The translations under genes were made by a program, and so were the position numbers. Positions 34,963-43,803 of a stretch of 64,000 nucleotides of DNA are shown here, in pieces. The stretch spans positions 2,046,001 to 2,110,000 of the forward strand of contig CP120722.1 of the NCBI GenBank assembly GCA_029719485.1, given 5' to 3'. The number at the start of each line of letters is the position of its first letter. The stretch's first letter is position 1. The DNA is from Kiritimatiellota bacterium B12222 (GTDB lineage: Bacteria; Verrucomicrobiota; Kiritimatiellia; SS1-B-03-39; UBA6053). The notes under the pieces were generated by a model that saw only the letters and a list, made by a program, of their open reading frames with translations, did not search any database and was not told where the DNA came from.

Positions 34963-34994
34963 AAAAAAAAATGGGGGCGCAATTTGCGCCCCCA
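34963..34994 (-). terminator. Terminator of the DUF4914 gene
   Basis: On the minus strand a G/C-rich stem of about 10 bp (34972-34981 with 34985-34994) is followed by nine T (34963-34971). Classical intrinsic form. Confidence 0.88.
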
Positions 34995-35009
34995 ATGAGT
35001 GATGGGTTT

Positions 35010-36929
35010 TCAGTCTGCATCCCCGAGGGTGGCATGTGGAATTAAGTCTGCATACTGTTCGATGCTTCCGCCGTCCAAGCAGCAGTGGATAATATCCTGA
35101 CCTAAAGGTAGCAGGTCTTTGACTTGGAACTGTTTTAGTTCGCGGGCAAAGAATGCTTGAAGAATTTTTGCGCCCTCGTCGTAGGCCTCTTGACCTACCT
35201 CAGGTTGTTTATCCACATTGAAGAACCAAGATCCAATTGGACGTCCTTCCACCACAATGGAGCTTGGAGACCAGCCCAGCAAGGGGCAGCGACAGGGGCT
35301 TACCTGACTTTGGTCAAAGTGTGCACCACCGCGTCTCGCCATGTATTCGCGGGTGATCCATTGGGGCATGAAGCTCACATCCCAGGCCCCAATATGTTGA
35401 TTGGGTACCAGAATATATTTCACTTTGGGGGTTTCCAGAATCTGCTTGAGAATCAAGTTTGCCTGATCCACTCGACGGCCGGTGGCAAAAGGCCAGTAGG
35501 AGCCCACACCTTCACTGGACATTCCGCCCGTATCCACAATGCTTGGATTCGCATGTCCTCGCGGAGCGACCAAACGCCATAACCACGCCAGAGAAGGGGG
35601 TAACAGATGGAACATCCCCATGATGCCGTAACTTGGATTTTCACGGGTACAAGGCGGGCAACGCACACCAAAAGAGCGGATATCTACGTCCAAGGTTCCC
35701 CGATGAATATTGGGTACACTTTCACAAGGAATAATTACCCGGGGGTTGGGGCAGGGGGTGCCTGGTTCGTCTTCAATATGATCCCAAATTAAGGCGGTTG
35801 CATCTGGTTTGGCGTCAATATTTAAAAAGAGTAAGGGACGGTCCGGATGAATGGTCATTTTCTCCAAATGCGGATCCACGCCGTACTGGTTGATATGATT
35901 TACCCGTACAAACCAGGAATCTTCCGCATCCATTAGGGTTAGTTTACCGTTCCCTTTATTGAGGCTGGGGTGGCAAAGCGCCATATCGTCAGTGACGGGA
36001 CGAATGTGGCAACATTGCGGCATGCTTAGTGTTCGGGATTCACCGGTTACACTATTTTTCCCCAAGAGCAAGGTGCCGTCTTCCTGACGGTGGGGCAGTT
36101 CCAGCATTTCGCTTTTTCCGCCGCCACTGGCTCCCTCATGAGAAATCCCAATTCGATTTTCATAGGGGGTAACAATCTGGGCTGCGGAGCAATGCATGGT
36201 AATCCATTCTTCTTTTTCGCCCAGATTTAACAATACGCCATAAATCCCTTTTTTGGCGCTGGGGCCCGGGTAGAGATTGTAACTAAACAATTCATGCATG
36301 TCTGGTAAACGATTGTGTACCACCACCTGTTTCCCCTCCAAATGGGTGTGACGGAAGGGTGGTGCCACATAGATCACCGCTTTCGGTGCAAAATCAGGGG
36401 GCAATTCGTCTGGATGGGAAATGCCCTGTAGCATGGCCAAGCCTAAGGCGAAAAATCCAGCGTTTGCAGGTGCAATTACCAGTGCATCTGTTCCTTTACC
36501 CGGCATGCCAGCTGTAAATCCGAAGCAGGCCAATTCCTGTTTTTTTAACCATGCAAAGGTATCTGATCTTAAAGAGGAAAACTCTTTTCCATAGCGATTT
36601 AAAAAGGTGGGTTTGTCTGTGGGCGCGTCATCACCAATGACCATACAGTCCGGATCTCTTCTACGCATGTAGGGATCTAAGTAGTTCGCACTGATGCCAT
36701 TTTTTACCCGGCAAACGTTTACTTCCTCTACCAAACCTTTTCCAGGAATGTCATAACTCACCCTATGGTATCCGTCCTCACCGACATCGCGCAGTGCCAA
36801 GGTCAAGAGCTGGTCTACATTCTCTGCAATTTGAACGGAGGGGGCTTCAGTTAAAAGGTCCACCGCGATTTGGGGCAGTTTGAATTTTTCTACAAATTTA
36901 CTCACATTCATCATCATTCCTGGGTTCAT
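35010..36929 (-). CDS. DUF4914 family protein, PEPCK-like P-loop
   Basis: A 639-residue cytoplasmic protein. The sequence matches my memory of DUF4914, a family found in Clostridia, Bacteroidota and Verrucomicrobiota. A nucleotide-binding loop G-A-S-G-G-G-K-S-E-M-L lies near residue 265 and resembles the phosphoenolpyruvate carboxykinase loop G-x-S-G-x-G-K-T. It is followed by several Cys/His-containing motifs (M-P-Q-C-C-H-I-R, R-C-P-P-C-T-R, S-P-C-R-C-P-L) unlike ordinary PEPCK. The reaction is unknown. The first codons hold four Met; AGGA precedes the last two, so translation may start at 36914 or 36911. It is divergent from an AraC regulator that probably controls it. Confidence 0.75.
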   Translation of the reverse strand: MNPGMMMNVSKFVEKFKLPQIAVDLLTEAPSVQIAENVDQLLTLALRDVGEDGYHRVSYDIPGKGLVEEVNVCRVKNGISANYLDPYMRRRDPDCMVIGDDAPTDKPTFLNRYGKEFSSLRSDTFAWLKKQELACFGFTAGMPGKGTDALVIAPANAGFFALGLAMLQGISHPDELPPDFAPKAVIYVAPPFRHTHLEGKQVVVHNRLPDMHELFSYNLYPGPSAKKGIYGVLLNLGEKEEWITMHCSAAQIVTPYENRIGISHEGASGGGKSEMLELPHRQEDGTLLLGKNSVTGESRTLSMPQCCHIRPVTDDMALCHPSLNKGNGKLTLMDAEDSWFVRVNHINQYGVDPHLEKMTIHPDRPLLFLNIDAKPDATALIWDHIEDEPGTPCPNPRVIIPCESVPNIHRGTLDVDIRSFGVRCPPCTRENPSYGIMGMFHLLPPSLAWLWRLVAPRGHANPSIVDTGGMSSEGVGSYWPFATGRRVDQANLILKQILETPKVKYILVPNQHIGAWDVSFMPQWITREYMARRGGAHFDQSQVSPCRCPLLGWSPSSIVVEGRPIGSWFFNVDKQPEVGQEAYDEGAKILQAFFARELKQFQVKDLLPLGQDIIHCCLDGGSIEQYADLIPHATLGDAD

Positions 36930-36984
36930 GTTTTAAAGAGGTGTATATCCTATTTGATTTCCCTCTCTCAAAATAGCCCCGGAA

Positions 36985-37014
36985 TTGACAATGCTAACTG
37001 TTTTTTGATATCAA
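36985..37014 (+). promoter_or_regulatory. Probable sigma-70-type promoter of the AraC gene
   Basis: TTGACA (36985-36990) and TATCAA (37009-37014) stand 18 bp apart, upstream of the AraC regulator gene and within the divergent gap to the DUF4914 gene. Confidence 0.45.
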
Positions 37015-37035
37015 TTATCGTGAGTGGGTCTATTT

Positions 37036-37935
37036 ATGCCTAAAACGATATCTAAAGTATTACATAATAAGCTTTTAAGATCTTCTTCATTTAAGGGAAT
37101 CCTGTCGGATTTTCATCAAATGAGTGGAATGGAGGTCTTGTATTTGGATGTTTGGGGCAATTCTTGCCTACAGGCTCCGCGTAAATCCTATTTAAAACTA
37201 CACGCGATTAGTCAAAAATTTCCGGTAGTGTCTCGAGAATGGACTCGGTTACGTCATCAAATGCTCGCAGGGCAAAGCGAGATTTCTTTCCCTTTTGTGG
37301 AGGTGGCCGTTCCTCTACATATTTCAAAAGAAACGATTGGATATCTGTTGCTTTCGGCCTGTCGTGATCCTGAAATTCCGGAAGATGCGAGCCGTCTTTT
37401 TTGGACAGAACTGGCGAAGAATGGGGTGCATCTCTCATGGGTGGAGTGGAAAAGTGCAATAGAAGAATTGCCTGTTTGTGGCGAAAAGGCACGTAAAGCT
37501 TGGCAGAGAAGCCTTCGTATGCATGCAAAAAGTGCGATGAGGGAAGTGGAGAGGCTTCACAATCCTCTGCCTCAAACCGAGCGTTTGCCTCCGATGATTT
37601 TACAGGCATGCGATGTAATACAAACGCTTCATCACGAACCTTTAAGGCTTCAGCAGGTCGCAAAGATTTGCGGGGTGAGTGCTGAGCATCTTAGTCGTGT
37701 TTTTCATCAAAGTACCGGACTTCGCTTTCGTGAATATTTAGCCGAAATCCGTATCCGAAATGCTTGCGAACGCCTCCAACATAGCCGGGATCCCATCTCG
37801 CTCATCTCTGAAAAAGTTGGATTTTCTACACTCTCCCGATTTAACCATACCTTTAAAACGCATACGGATATGACTCCCAGCGCTTATCGCAAGAATCCGC
37901 CACCGTCCCATCTGGATATGAAAAGGACATCCTAA
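37036..37935 (+). CDS. AraC-family regulator
   Basis: About 299 residues from the ATG at 37036; a GTG at 37024 is also possible and neither has a strong ribosome-binding site. The C-terminal 100 residues are an AraC helix-turn-helix pair (L-Q-Q-V-A-K-I-C-G-V-S-A-E-H-L-S-R-V-F, later V-G-F-S-T-L-S-R-F-N-H-T-F-K, then T-P-S-A-Y-R-K). The N-terminal part, with V-L-Y-L-D-V-W-G-N and F-V-E-V-A-V-P-L, looks like a PAS- or PocR-type sensory domain, but I cannot assign it. It probably activates the divergent DUF4914 gene. One degenerate copy of the 97-bp repeat follows the stop codon. Confidence 0.82.
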   Translation: MPKTISKVLHNKLLRSSSFKGILSDFHQMSGMEVLYLDVWGNSCLQAPRKSYLKLHAISQKFPVVSREWTRLRHQMLAGQSEISFPFVEVAVPLHISKETIGYLLLSACRDPEIPEDASRLFWTELAKNGVHLSWVEWKSAIEELPVCGEKARKAWQRSLRMHAKSAMREVERLHNPLPQTERLPPMILQACDVIQTLHHEPLRLQQVAKICGVSAEHLSRVFHQSTGLRFREYLAEIRIRNACERLQHSRDPISLISEKVGFSTLSRFNHTFKTHTDMTPSAYRKNPPPSHLDMKRTS

Positions 37936-37940
37936 AACTG

Positions 37941-38020
37941 ACGTGTAGCTGGAGCTGTTTACGGCCTCTTTTGAGACTTTGGATGGTGGGGGTAGCGGTC
38001 TGTGGCCTGAAGGCCGACAT
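37941..38020 (+). repeat. Single copy of the 97-bp intergenic repeat
   Basis: It has gtagctggagctgtttacgg, a diverged centre with gactttggatggtggg, and gtctgtggcctgaaggccga, in the same order and orientation as in the tandem array at 29769. It lies between the convergent AraC and FKBP genes. Confidence 0.75.
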
Positions 38021-38030
38021 TGACGGTCAC

Positions 38031-38063
38031 AAAAAAAGCACCGGACCCCGAGGGGCCGGTGCT
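38031..38063 (-). terminator. Terminator of the FKBP gene
   Basis: The stem agcaccgg / ccggtgct extends inward by four G-C pairs with a small loop. On the minus strand it is followed by seven T (38031-38037). Confidence 0.85.
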
Positions 38064-38085
38064 CAGTGAAGGACAGGGGGGGGGC

Positions 38086-39192
38086 TTACTTGAAGTCGAC
38101 GAGTTCGACATCGAAGACCAGCAACCCACCGGGACGGCCGGAACCTTCCTGTTTTGGACCGTACGCCAGATCCTCAGGGATCCAGAAACGGAAGCTGTCG
38201 CCTTTGCTCATCAATTGCAGTCCTTCTGTCCATCCGGCGATGACCTGGTTCAGCGGAAAGCTGGTGGTCTCGCCTCTGACGACCGAACTGTCAAACAGTT
38301 CGCCATTGGTTTCCCATCCAGAGTAATGGACGGTGACGGTGCTGCTGGCGGCTGGTTTTTCATCGGATGCTGCGGAGTTGAGTACTTTGTAGGCCAATCC
38401 TGAATCGGTTTTTTGTGCATCTGAAGGTACCGCAGCCACATCTTCGGGTACGGGAGGTGCGGGGATGGACTCTTTTACGGTCAGCAGCTCAAGTTCACAT
38501 TTTACCAGCTCATAGGGGGCCCCTAATAAATTTCCGGGAATATAGGTGTCCGCGGTGCCACCTGCTTGTAGCTGGGCGAATACTTCGGTGAAAAAGGGAG
38601 GTAGTTTTTCCATGGGGGCCGTTTGTGGGCCGGACTGTTGGCTGGACTGAACGGGTTTGCCATTGGGATCCAGAAAGGTGAAATGGAACTCTACCGTGTG
38701 GTCGGCGGTGGGTTGTTCGCCGTTACCGGCTTGGGTAACCACATAATCAATGCCACTTTCTGTTTTTTGGGCCTCGGCAGGAACCTGAATGGGTTCAGGG
38801 GCTTTTTCAAAGCTGATCAGCTCTACATCAAATACCAACTGTCCACCGGGACGTCCGGTTCCGGGTACTTCAGGTCCGTAGGCGAGATCCTCAGGAATCC
38901 AAAAGCGACGTTTTTCACCGGCGACCATGAGCTGAAGGCCTTCTGTCCAGCCGGCGATTACCTGATTTAGCGGAAAGCTGGCGGGCTCTCCACGGGTGAC
39001 GGAACTGTCGAACATAGAACCATCCGAAGATTTCCATCCCGTATAATGTACGGTGACCGTGGAGGTTGCGGATGGTTTGTCTGAACCAGTACCGGAAGTT
39101 AAAATGGTGGACGCGAGACCGCTTTCGGTCACTACCGCGTCATCGGGGGCTTTCGCCACGTTTGCAGGGGTTTTGATGTTTTGTTGTGTCAT
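38086..39192 (-). CDS. Triple-domain FKBP-type peptidyl-prolyl isomerase
   Basis: A 368-residue protein of three FKBP-like domains joined by Pro/Ala linkers (about 25-130, 140-250 and 260-368). Domains 1 and 3 are alike and complete: V-H-Y-T/S-G-W, F-D-S-S-V-x-R-G-E, F-P-L-N-Q-V-I-A-G-W-T-E-G-L-Q-L-M, F-W-I-P-E-D-L-A-Y-G-P, and G-R-P-G-G-x-L-V-F-D-V-E-L. The middle one is degenerate and lacks most of these, so it is probably inactive or a chaperone domain. No signal peptide is visible, so it appears cytoplasmic, unlike most multi-FKBP proteins of Gram-negatives. It is a single-gene unit with its own terminator. Confidence 0.85.
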   Translation of the reverse strand: MTQQNIKTPANVAKAPDDAVVTESGLASTILTSGTGSDKPSATSTVTVHYTGWKSSDGSMFDSSVTRGEPASFPLNQVIAGWTEGLQLMVAGEKRRFWIPEDLAYGPEVPGTGRPGGQLVFDVELISFEKAPEPIQVPAEAQKTESGIDYVVTQAGNGEQPTADHTVEFHFTFLDPNGKPVQSSQQSGPQTAPMEKLPPFFTEVFAQLQAGGTADTYIPGNLLGAPYELVKCELELLTVKESIPAPPVPEDVAAVPSDAQKTDSGLAYKVLNSAASDEKPAASSTVTVHYSGWETNGELFDSSVVRGETTSFPLNQVIAGWTEGLQLMSKGDSFRFWIPEDLAYGPKQEGSGRPGGLLVFDVELVDFK

Positions 39193-39370
39193 AAGGGCTG
39201 TGAACCTGCCTTTCTGTCGACAGATGCCAAGCAGAATATGGAAGAAACTTTTTGGAGCTGGGCCATTCTAGCTCAGAAGACCGGCGTAGGAAGCGACAGG
39301 TCCCTCGTTGTGCTTTCGGTGATTGCGTGTAGGATGATGTAGATCCTCCTCATTTTTCCTCGAACTGCAT

Positions 39371-40261
39371 ATGAAAAAGAAAATATTCGCGTTGCTAAAT
39401 CCGCATTCCGGCTCCGGAAATACTTTAGAAGATACGATACGCGCTCTTCATGAGCATTGGGAAGATTCCGATAATCAAGTTTTCTTTCAACTCTCTAGAG
39501 ATAAAGAGGATGCGCAGATTAAAATTGCAGAGGCCAAAGCCTGGGGTGCAGAACTGATTCTGTGCTCCGGAGGGGATGGTACCTTAAATTCTTTATTGCC
39601 GGCACTTGTTGAACACGGGATTCCGGTGGCCTTTATTCCCACGGGTAGTGTGAATGGTTTCGCCAGACATTTTAATATTCCTCAAGATGTGGCTAAAGCG
39701 GTTAAAGCGCTCAAAGGCGGTGAGGATCGGGTGATTGATGTGGGGACCGCAAATGGGGTTCCGTTTGTACTTTCCTGTAGCTTTGCTTGGGAGGCCTCTC
39801 TGATCAAGTTGTTTGAAGACCTGCCCACCAGAGGCATTCCTACGTATCTCGCTGCGGCAGGGATTACTGCGTTTGCGTACGCCCCGCAAGCCCATGAAAT
39901 CACCGGTTCCGATGGGACCTTAATCACTTTTGAGGAACCCATGTTGCTGTCCGTGACTAATTTATCAACCTATACCGAGGTCGATTTGGTTTCTGAAGAT
40001 GCCCAAGAGGACGATGGATTGTTGGAGCTGGTCGTAGTTAAAAAAGAAAATATGCTGCGGCTCACAGCCTCCATTGGAAAGTTAAGAGAGGGTGGTGTAG
40101 AAGAGTTGGATATGGTCGAAACGTTTAGGGACAGTTCATTTCACATTAAACGACAAGACGCTGCCGACATCCAAATCGATGGCGAAGTTATCCCCGACCA
40201 AACCGATGTTACCATTGAGGTGATGAAAAAGGCCCTACATGTCCGTGTTCCACAAAGGTAA
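39371..40261 (+). CDS. Diacylglycerol-kinase-like lipid kinase
   Basis: A 296-residue enzyme of the DAGK catalytic family (YegS/DgkB type), which phosphorylates diacylglycerol or a similar lipid with ATP. It begins with the usual N-P-H-S-G-S-G motif and contains the nucleotide-binding S-G-G-D-G-T-L-N-S and P-T-G-S-V-N-G-F-A-R. The C-terminal half ends with I-Q-I-D-G-E-V-I, a normal family end. A gene for an APP1-like phosphatidate phosphatase, which would catalyse the reverse reaction, follows 110 bp downstream. The lipid substrate is inferred from family, and sphingosine-like lipids are also possible. Confidence 0.88.
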   Translation: MKKKIFALLNPHSGSGNTLEDTIRALHEHWEDSDNQVFFQLSRDKEDAQIKIAEAKAWGAELILCSGGDGTLNSLLPALVEHGIPVAFIPTGSVNGFARHFNIPQDVAKAVKALKGGEDRVIDVGTANGVPFVLSCSFAWEASLIKLFEDLPTRGIPTYLAAAGITAFAYAPQAHEITGSDGTLITFEEPMLLSVTNLSTYTEVDLVSEDAQEDDGLLELVVVKKENMLRLTASIGKLREGGVEELDMVETFRDSSFHIKRQDAADIQIDGEVIPDQTDVTIEVMKKALHVRVPQR

Positions 40262-40371
40262 AGACTTTTGGGCTATTTGCATGACCGGACACCCATGATC
40301 TGTACCTCAGGAAAGCAGTTGCAACCTGCCGCAGAGGCGGTAACTTCGTCGCCAACCTTTTTCCTTACCTG

Positions 40372-41412
40372 ATGACACATCCTCTCATACTCACTCTCGA
40401 ACTTTTCATGAGCAAAACACGGGCGTGGATCCGGCGAAGCCTGCGGCGCAACCACCCGGTATTTATTTATCCCTATCGCGGATATGGGCATGCCTCAAAA
40501 GTCGTTTTAATGGGGCGGGTGTTAGAAAAAATTTCCTCCATTCATGAACCCAGCAAAGAGCGAGAGGGCAAATGGCATAATTTTAAAAAAGCGTGGAGAC
40601 GCTATTTCAGCTACGAAGTTCCTGGTGTACGTTTACAAGCGAGCTTTGGGGGACAGGTTTTGGAAGCCACCAGTGACGAGGAAGGGTATTTTGAATTTGA
40701 GTTTACGGGGGATTTTTCGAGTTTGGGCACTGGTTGGAAAAAGATAGAATTGGAAATCTTATCCGTTCCGCATCAGCTCTCATTTCAACGGAGCAGTATC
40801 GCTGAGGTGATTCTGGTGGATGGCTCCAGTGAGTTTGGCATCATCTCGGATATGGATGATACTGTGATGCAATCCAATGTGGTCCGAAAATTAAAAATGC
40901 TCTCCACGATGTTGTTTAATAGTGCTGAATCCCGGGTGGCCTTTGAAGGCGTTGTCGATTTGTATCAGCAACTTAACAAACAAGATCGTAATCCTTTGTT
41001 TTTCATTTCCGGCAGTTCTTACAATTTATATGATTTGTTGGAGAAGTTTTGCAGAATCAATCACATCCCCCGCGCACCGATGTTGTTGCGCGATATGGGG
41101 ATTTCCAAAAACCAATGGTTTTTGGAAAGAAATTTCCCTTTTAAAACCGGTTGCATTGAACGGTTGTTACGCCTGTTTCCCGATTTGCCGTTTATCCTTA
41201 TCGGAGACAGCGGTCAGCACGACCCCGAAGTCTACCTGCATATCCAAGAAAAATATCCCGACCGTATTCTGGGGATTTATATTCGGAATGTCACCCTGCT
41301 GGGGCTTCGCAATGAAGAACTCAGTGCACTCGAGAAAAAACATCCTCATTTTAAAGCCATTAAAAACTCTCAAGCCGCTATTGATCACGCCCGCGAAAAG
41401 CAGTGGATTTAA
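40372..41412 (+). CDS. APP1-like phosphatidate phosphatase (DUF2183)
   Basis: A 346-residue protein (337 or so if the start is 40408). The C-terminal half carries the HAD-type motif I-S-D-M-D-D-T-V (Asp nucleophile and Asp acid), then F-F-I-S-G-S-S-Y-N-L-Y and I-G-D-S-G-Q-H-D-P-E-V-Y, which are the marks of the APP1 catalytic domain (Mg2+-dependent phosphatidate phosphatase in yeast). The N-terminal part, with R-G-Y-G and a beta-rich segment, is typical of its bacterial relatives. No signal peptide is visible. Together with the lipid kinase upstream, it suggests a local diacylglycerol/phosphatidate interconversion. Confidence 0.85.
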   Translation: MTHPLILTLELFMSKTRAWIRRSLRRNHPVFIYPYRGYGHASKVVLMGRVLEKISSIHEPSKEREGKWHNFKKAWRRYFSYEVPGVRLQASFGGQVLEATSDEEGYFEFEFTGDFSSLGTGWKKIELEILSVPHQLSFQRSSIAEVILVDGSSEFGIISDMDDTVMQSNVVRKLKMLSTMLFNSAESRVAFEGVVDLYQQLNKQDRNPLFFISGSSYNLYDLLEKFCRINHIPRAPMLLRDMGISKNQWFLERNFPFKTGCIERLLRLFPDLPFILIGDSGQHDPEVYLHIQEKYPDRILGIYIRNVTLLGLRNEELSALEKKHPHFKAIKNSQAAIDHAREKQWI

Positions 41413-41544
41413 ACACTTTTGTGCGCGGTTTATGGAATGTCGCTCCCCCTGCTGTCGTATCATCCTGTGGGAAACGGTCGGCATGAGGGTCGCTGCTGAA
41501 GGCCTGGGGCCCTCGTCGTTGCCAGGATGCCTCAGCAGAGGGGT

Positions 41545-42165
41545 TTAGCGGGAGGTGATGGTGATGATGATGTCTTTGCCTTGGGCCGCCTTAAGATCCA
41601 CCAACACTTTATACACGAAGATGGGCCAATCAAATTCACGATTGTCTTGAAGCGCTTGCCAATGGCCTTGAGTTTCAAGACTGAAGCCTTTTCCTTTTGC
41701 ATTCAATAAGGTGAAGGCGCTTTTACCATTTCCCTGAGTTAAAAATTGTCCCTGATGTTCTTCCGGAAACTCCTGAAGCTCTGATTTGCCCAAGGCATAT
41801 TCACCGCCCTGATTGAATTTAATGGGGATGAGCATATCGAACATAAAAGATTTTCCATTATCTGGAATATCATATTCGTATTGAATTTCGTCGCCTTTTA
41901 TTTGAAGTTTAAGTTCTGCCCCACAGGGATAGGTGGCCTCACCGCTGCTCTTTGAGTTGACGGTGAAGGTTGCTTTTTCTGTTTTCCCGTTCTCAAGAGT
42001 GAGGGGTGGAGCTCCAATGATGAATTTTCCCGTGGACCCTGCGTCGATTTCGACACCTTTATCGACCACGGTAAGAGATAACTTATCCGCCTGTACAGAT
42101 GAGGCCATCAGGCCCAACAGAATCCATAAAGAAAAAAGTGATTTGAATGTGTGAGAGTATTTCAT
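41545..42165 (-). CDS. Secreted protein of unknown function, 206 aa
   Basis: A signal peptide (residues 1-26, ending S-S-V-Q-A) precedes a beta-rich domain of about 180 residues. Motifs seen are D-A-G-S-T-G-K-F, G-A-P-P-L-T-L-E-N-G, a single Cys in Y-P-C-G-A-E-L and a C-terminal I-I-I-T-I-T. The composition is that of a periplasmic or extracellular jelly roll. I do not recognise a family and the gene stands alone, with about 230 bp to the next coding region. Confidence 0.6.
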   Translation of the reverse strand: MKYSHTFKSLFSLWILLGLMASSVQADKLSLTVVDKGVEIDAGSTGKFIIGAPPLTLENGKTEKATFTVNSKSSGEATYPCGAELKLQIKGDEIQYEYDIPDNGKSFMFDMLIPIKFNQGGEYALGKSELQEFPEEHQGQFLTQGNGKSAFTLLNAKGKGFSLETQGHWQALQDNREFDWPIFVYKVLVDLKAAQGKDIIITITSR

Positions 42166-42399
42166 GATGGATGTGAAGGGGTTGGGGGTTTGTCTCTATG
42201 ATCTGTTCTGCTACTTTTGGGCTGTTGAATCAACGGTCAACCTTAGAGGGAAGGCCAAGTCTTCCTTATGGAAAATCCACAAGTCTATTTGAAAAGATAG
42301 GCTACTTTAACGTCAACGGCAAGGATTTTCATTTCGGCAGAAAGTTACATCTACGCAGTGAGATAAATGCGGGCAGCCACACTGGTCTCTTCTGTGCTT

Positions 42400-43803
42400 T
42401 TATATCCTGCGTGTTGGTTTAGAGCGGGTGGTGATCAGGCTACCGAGAATAAAGCCGGTGGTACAAATGGCTAAACCGTAAATGTTCACCCCTGTTGAGA
42501 GGGCATATTTCCCCGAACCGATGGCGACCCATTCGGGGAAGCATCCGGGTAAAAAAGCCAATAATCCACCCAGGAGCAATCCTGGCCAAAATGCCAGATG
42601 AAAATTTACTGCACTTGTGGGCATAAAACTGAGAAGAATGATGGGGGCCAGTCCCATGACCATGGTCCCGCTAATGGTGGTGGCCGCGAGAATGGCAGGC
42701 CCTACATGATCTCCCATATATATCGCAAACAAAGGGAGGTTTCCGAAGATGGCCAATCCAATAATCAACCCTCTGGCATGACCGAGGCTTCGTTTATCGC
42801 TGTGATGGCGGGTTTTCCAGTCAAGTGTTCCCAATTTACCGGCGCTGGAAAAGGTGGAGTCGAGAGTGGATCCTGCACTCGTGAGCATCATGATGTTAAA
42901 AATTAACAACATCGGCAGTCCCAAGGACATCGATACCGTCAAGGCGGCATTGTCGCCCGTATAGCCTTGATGGTTTGCGAAAATCCCTACCAGACTGAAG
43001 AGCACAATGAAGAGCCCACTCAGAAAACCTGCCAAAATAAATCCTTTGAGCATCGTTTTAGGATTCGTGATAAAGGCCCGGTCTGTCAGTACGGGATCAT
43101 GAAAGGGATAACTAAAGATTTGTACAAAAGCGAGTAGGCAGAATGTCAACGCTTCGTCAGCGATCTCGGGAGACCTTTGCGGCCAGTCTTTCGCCAAGGG
43201 AGGAGCGATCACAGCCAAAATGATGATCAGCAAGATTCCTGCGAACATCATTTGAATGGCATCGGTCAGTAGACTTGAGTGAAGTCCGCCGCGCCAAGTG
43301 TAAAGCACCGTAAACACCGTAAATACCAAAACGGCTAACCAGTATTGTAACGATCCTTCTTCACCGAAAAATGTACCGACGACTTTGGTGTTGGACCATA
43401 CTTCATTGTAAAGACGAATGCCCACCGCCAGCAAAAATAACCGCATGCCCACCCGTCCATACTTGCCGCGTAGGAACGCGGGAAGGGAGGTGTACGATGT
43501 GCGGGTGCGCATCAGATAAAACGCACCCCCAGCCACAATGAAACTCAAATAATAGATGCCGTAGCCCAGTCCTCCCAGAAATCCAAACGTATTGGAGAGA
43601 TTGGCCGCATTCACGATGGATTTGGCAAAAATCCACGAGATGGCCGCACTGGCGACCAGTAAACCTAATGATGGTTCTTTACCATCAGCCCGTCGACCCG
43701 TGAAAAAGCCGGAGGAGTCGACGTTTTTAGGGCTGCGCCACCAAATGACTCCCATATAGATGAGTGCTAATATCCACAGAATACCCACCGCATTCGTTGT
43801 CAT
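42400..43803 (-). CDS. Sodium:solute symporter (SSS family)
   Basis: A 467-residue inner-membrane protein with 12-13 hydrophobic segments, recognisable as an SSS-family symporter. It has F-F-T-G-R-R-A-D-G near the N-terminus, the core around V-A-S-A-A-I-S-W-I-F-A-K-S-I-V-N-A, and T-S-A-G-S-T-L-D-S-T-F-S-S-A-G-K. Sugars, nucleosides, amino acids or urea are all known substrates, so the cargo is unknown. The ATG at 43803 overlaps the stop of the upstream phosphoesterase gene (ATGA), showing translational coupling. The GTG at 43815 is an alternative start. A Na+ gradient would be supplied by the Oad pump encoded in this window. Confidence 0.85.
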   Translation of the reverse strand: MTTNAVGILWILALIYMGVIWWRSPKNVDSSGFFTGRRADGKEPSLGLLVASAAISWIFAKSIVNAANLSNTFGFLGGLGYGIYYLSFIVAGGAFYLMRTRTSYTSLPAFLRGKYGRVGMRLFLLAVGIRLYNEVWSNTKVVGTFFGEEGSLQYWLAVLVFTVFTVLYTWRGGLHSSLLTDAIQMMFAGILLIIILAVIAPPLAKDWPQRSPEIADEALTFCLLAFVQIFSYPFHDPVLTDRAFITNPKTMLKGFILAGFLSGLFIVLFSLVGIFANHQGYTGDNAALTVSMSLGLPMLLIFNIMMLTSAGSTLDSTFSSAGKLGTLDWKTRHHSDKRSLGHARGLIIGLAIFGNLPLFAIYMGDHVGPAILAATTISGTMVMGLAPIILLSFMPTSAVNFHLAFWPGLLLGGLLAFLPGCFPEWVAIGSGKYALSTGVNIYGLAICTTGFILGSLITTRSKPTRRI

